Shown here piece by piece: positions 21,291 through 23,006 of a stretch of DNA of 23,006 bases. Below the pieces are notes generated by a model. That model was not told the DNA's origin and ran no database searches. It saw only the letters and a list, made by a program, of their open reading frames with translations. The stretch's first letter is position 1; each line of letters starts with the position of its first letter. Source of the stretch: JBDLRH01 sp039800165. GTDB lineage: Bacteria; Pseudomonadota; Gammaproteobacteria; Burkholderiales; Burkholderiaceae_C. The DNA lies in assembly GCA_039800165.1 (NCBI GenBank), contig JBDLRH010000104.1:1-23006 (forward strand), written 5' to 3'. The translations under genes and the position numbers were made by a program.

Positions 21291-21814
21291 GTACTGCCGT
21301 ACAAGCCAAGGCTTCAGCGGAACCCGTTTCACTTGAAGCCGCCCTCGCTAGCCAGTCGGATGCAAAAGTCACCAACGTACGAAGAGACAGCGTAGCCTTG
21401 GCCCGTGAGCAAGAACGCTGGCAGGACAAGCGGGTCGTCCTCTTCTCAGGTCAGTACTTCACGCTCAAAGATCAACCCGAAGCGCGCTACGACTCGATCA
21501 GCATCGCTGAGATCGTAGATCTGGTAAGAACACCGGCTGCAGCCGAAAAAGAGCAGGCGCCTGCGACTATCGGCAGCACCTACTGCGAGTATGACGCCCG
21601 AAGCCACGACGTACAACGTGCGCACGGCCAGTACGCCCTGCTTCGCTTCGACATCGACAGCGGTAACCCTCCGTTGGAGGACGTAGCGCAAGCCTTCACC
21701 TATGTTCTTCCAGGTTGCGGGTACTTGATCTACAGCACGTCAAGCGCCACGCCCACTAACAAGCGTTGGCGGGTTCTCGTGCCACTTCTCCAGCCGGTTA
21801 GCCACGAAGTCTGA
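21287..21814 (+). pseudogene. Primase-helicase N-terminal part, ended by in-frame TGA
   Basis: ATG 21287, with a GGAGG Shine-Dalgarno at 21276-21280 and an ATGA overlap with the AlpA-like gene, opens a frame that stops at TGA 21812-21814 after 175 codons. The frame continues open in the same register to the window end, so the stop interrupts one long gene. The region before the stop contains HGQYALLRFDIDSGN, GCGYLIYSTSSATPTNKRWRVLVPLLQPV: the D-x-D, the serine-rich strand and the RWRVLVPL strand that make a RepB/AEP-like primase active site in related phage proteins. The stop falls at SHEV-stop-YAAE, where related proteins often have Trp, so a TGG to TGA change is the simplest cause. The primase domain itself continues after the stop. 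Confidence 0.72.
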
Positions 21815-23006
21815 TACGCGGCTGAAGTTCTTCTGCGTGAAGACATCGACCTTCTGTATGGGTTCGAGTTTGACAAGGCCCTGGACCGTGCTGGACAGCA
21901 CATCTATTTGCCGACGGTAGCTCCTACCAAGCGGGGCGCAGATGGTGAGCCCCTGTACTACGAGTACAAGATCGTAGACGGGGCGACGCTAGATCTTCAG
22001 CACTCGCGGCTGCACGCGCAGATTCAAGCCTTGCTTGAGAAAAAAAGCCGCGATGAAGAGTTGCGCCAAACGATCTTGGCCGAACGGCGAGAGCGGGAGC
22101 GCGAACGCAGGCACGCAGCCACTCAGGTTGCGAACGCTGATCTTTCGCCAATTGACTACTTCAATGAGGTCACCGACCTACCAGAGCTGCTGGTGCAGGC
22201 AGGTTACGAGCAGAGCCCGTCGGACCCTCGCGACTGGCGATCGCCTCACCAGCAATCGGGCAGCTACGCCACGCGGGTGGAAGGGGATCACTTCATCAGC
22301 CTGTCGCAATCGGACGCCCAGGCCGGCGTGGGTGTCGCAACCCGGCACGGGAATCGGTGCGGCGACGCCTTCTCGATTTTTGTGCAGTACATGCACGCCG
22401 GCGATCGCAATAGCGCCATACGTGAAATCCAGGCACGGCGTGACTTTGCCACCACCTCCGAAAAGGCTGCAGAGATAGATGCCTTCCCGAGGATCGTGCC
22501 CATAACGATTGATGAGCTAGAAACGGCGAGAACTACACCGCGTGTTCTGGTGCCGGTTTTCCTGTTTGCGGATGCCCGCACACGTATCGCACCTGGCGGC
22601 ACCAACAAGACCACCCTTGCTCTGTTCGAGGCCGTCAAGCTGAGCTTGGGTCAACCTATCTGGGGACGAGAGCCAGTCGGCCCGCTCCGAACAGTACTCG
22701 TTACCCGTGAGGATTCCCGCGAAATCCTGGTTGGGCGCCTGCGCAAATTGATGGATGAACTGGTGCTCAACACCGCGCAACGCCAGCGAGCACTCGACAA
22801 CATCGCCATCCTCGACTTCACTGGCTGCAGCTTTAGGCTCTCTGCGGTCGAGAACGACGTAGTCGTACCGAACTATGGCAACCTGGATGTGCTGAAAGAG
22901 ATCCTTTACGACTGGAAGCCAGACTGGTTGATCTGCGATCCGCTGGTTAGCTTCGGTGTCGGCGAGTCAAGGGTTAATGACGCTGAGCAGGGGCTGATCG
23001 AGGCCT
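21815..23006 (+). pseudogene. Primase-helicase C-terminal part, AAA/RepA-like ATPase (3' cut by window)
   Basis: This is the continuation, in the same frame, of the gene begun at 21287; no further stop occurs to the window edge. It resumes YAAEVLLREDIDLLYGFEFDKALDRAGQHIYLPTVAP, completing the primase-like region, followed by a charged helix (LLEKKSRDEELRQTILAERRERERERRHAA). The ATPase part has FADARTRIAPGGTNKTTLALFEAVKLSLGQPIWGREPVGPLRTVLVTRED: a RepA/RecA-like helicase P-loop with N in place of the usual G before the lysine (codon 22604-22606, lysine 22607-22609). Walker B is WLICDPLVSFG. If the stop were bypassed or absent in the real genome this would be a functional replication protein; an internal restart (for example ATG 22388 or GTG 22193) would lose the primase. 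Confidence 0.7.

Noticed and set aside
21812..21814. TGA as a selenocysteine codon
   Set aside because: The protein is a primase-helicase with no redox site here, and I see no convincing hairpin placed as a bacterial SECIS; a nonsense change is simpler.

Overview
The window looks like a chromosomal segment of a high-GC betaproteobacterium, probably Burkholderiales and Comamonadaceae-like. The reasons are the Bug-type solute receptor with a complete TctCBA system, a TAXI-type TRAP transporter and strong codon bias. No ribosomal or housekeeping marker is present, so genus level is not supported. About positions 1-9420 are ordinary, very GC-rich core-type sequence; from about 9430 onward composition becomes lower and more variable and the content is mobile.

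Region 1 (1-9420). A TAXI receptor (cut by the window start) and a fused 4TM-12TM TRAP permease form one transporter. Convergent to it is a minus-strand set: a hybrid sensor histidine kinase, a small membrane protein and a small exported protein. Divergent from the kinase, tctC-tctB-tctA encode a tripartite tricarboxylate-type transporter closed by a strong hairpin terminator at 9393-9418. The kinase and tctC share an upstream region, so a sensor-transporter link is plausible but not shown.

Region 2 (about 9429-19196) looks like one integrated element. A 13-14 base core resembling a tRNA 3' end read on the minus strand occurs at both ends (9429-9441 and 19183-19196), with TTACCC-type motifs inside each end. 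Its right half is a leftward set: tyrosine integrase, a 145-aa unknown, an AlpA-like regulator, a 131-aa coiled-coil protein, a primase and a VapE-like helicase. The last four genes overlap by ATGA junctions. This is the layout of a satellite or P4-like integrative element. Its left half carries four single-gene cassettes (three GNAT acetyltransferases and one GFA-type zinc protein), all leftward and separated by attC-like imperfect inverted repeats, with no integron integrase in view. An IS3-family insertion sequence (12548-13779) lies between the two halves.

Region 3 (about 19190 to the window end) is the start of a second element of opposite polarity: integrase, 149-aa unknown, AlpA-like regulator, then a large primase-helicase gene. 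That last gene is interrupted by an in-frame TGA at 21812-21814, has an unusual P-loop, and runs off the window. The two integrase genes are back to back around one candidate attachment site, so this reads as two integrative elements in tandem, the left one carrying an integrase-less gene-cassette array.
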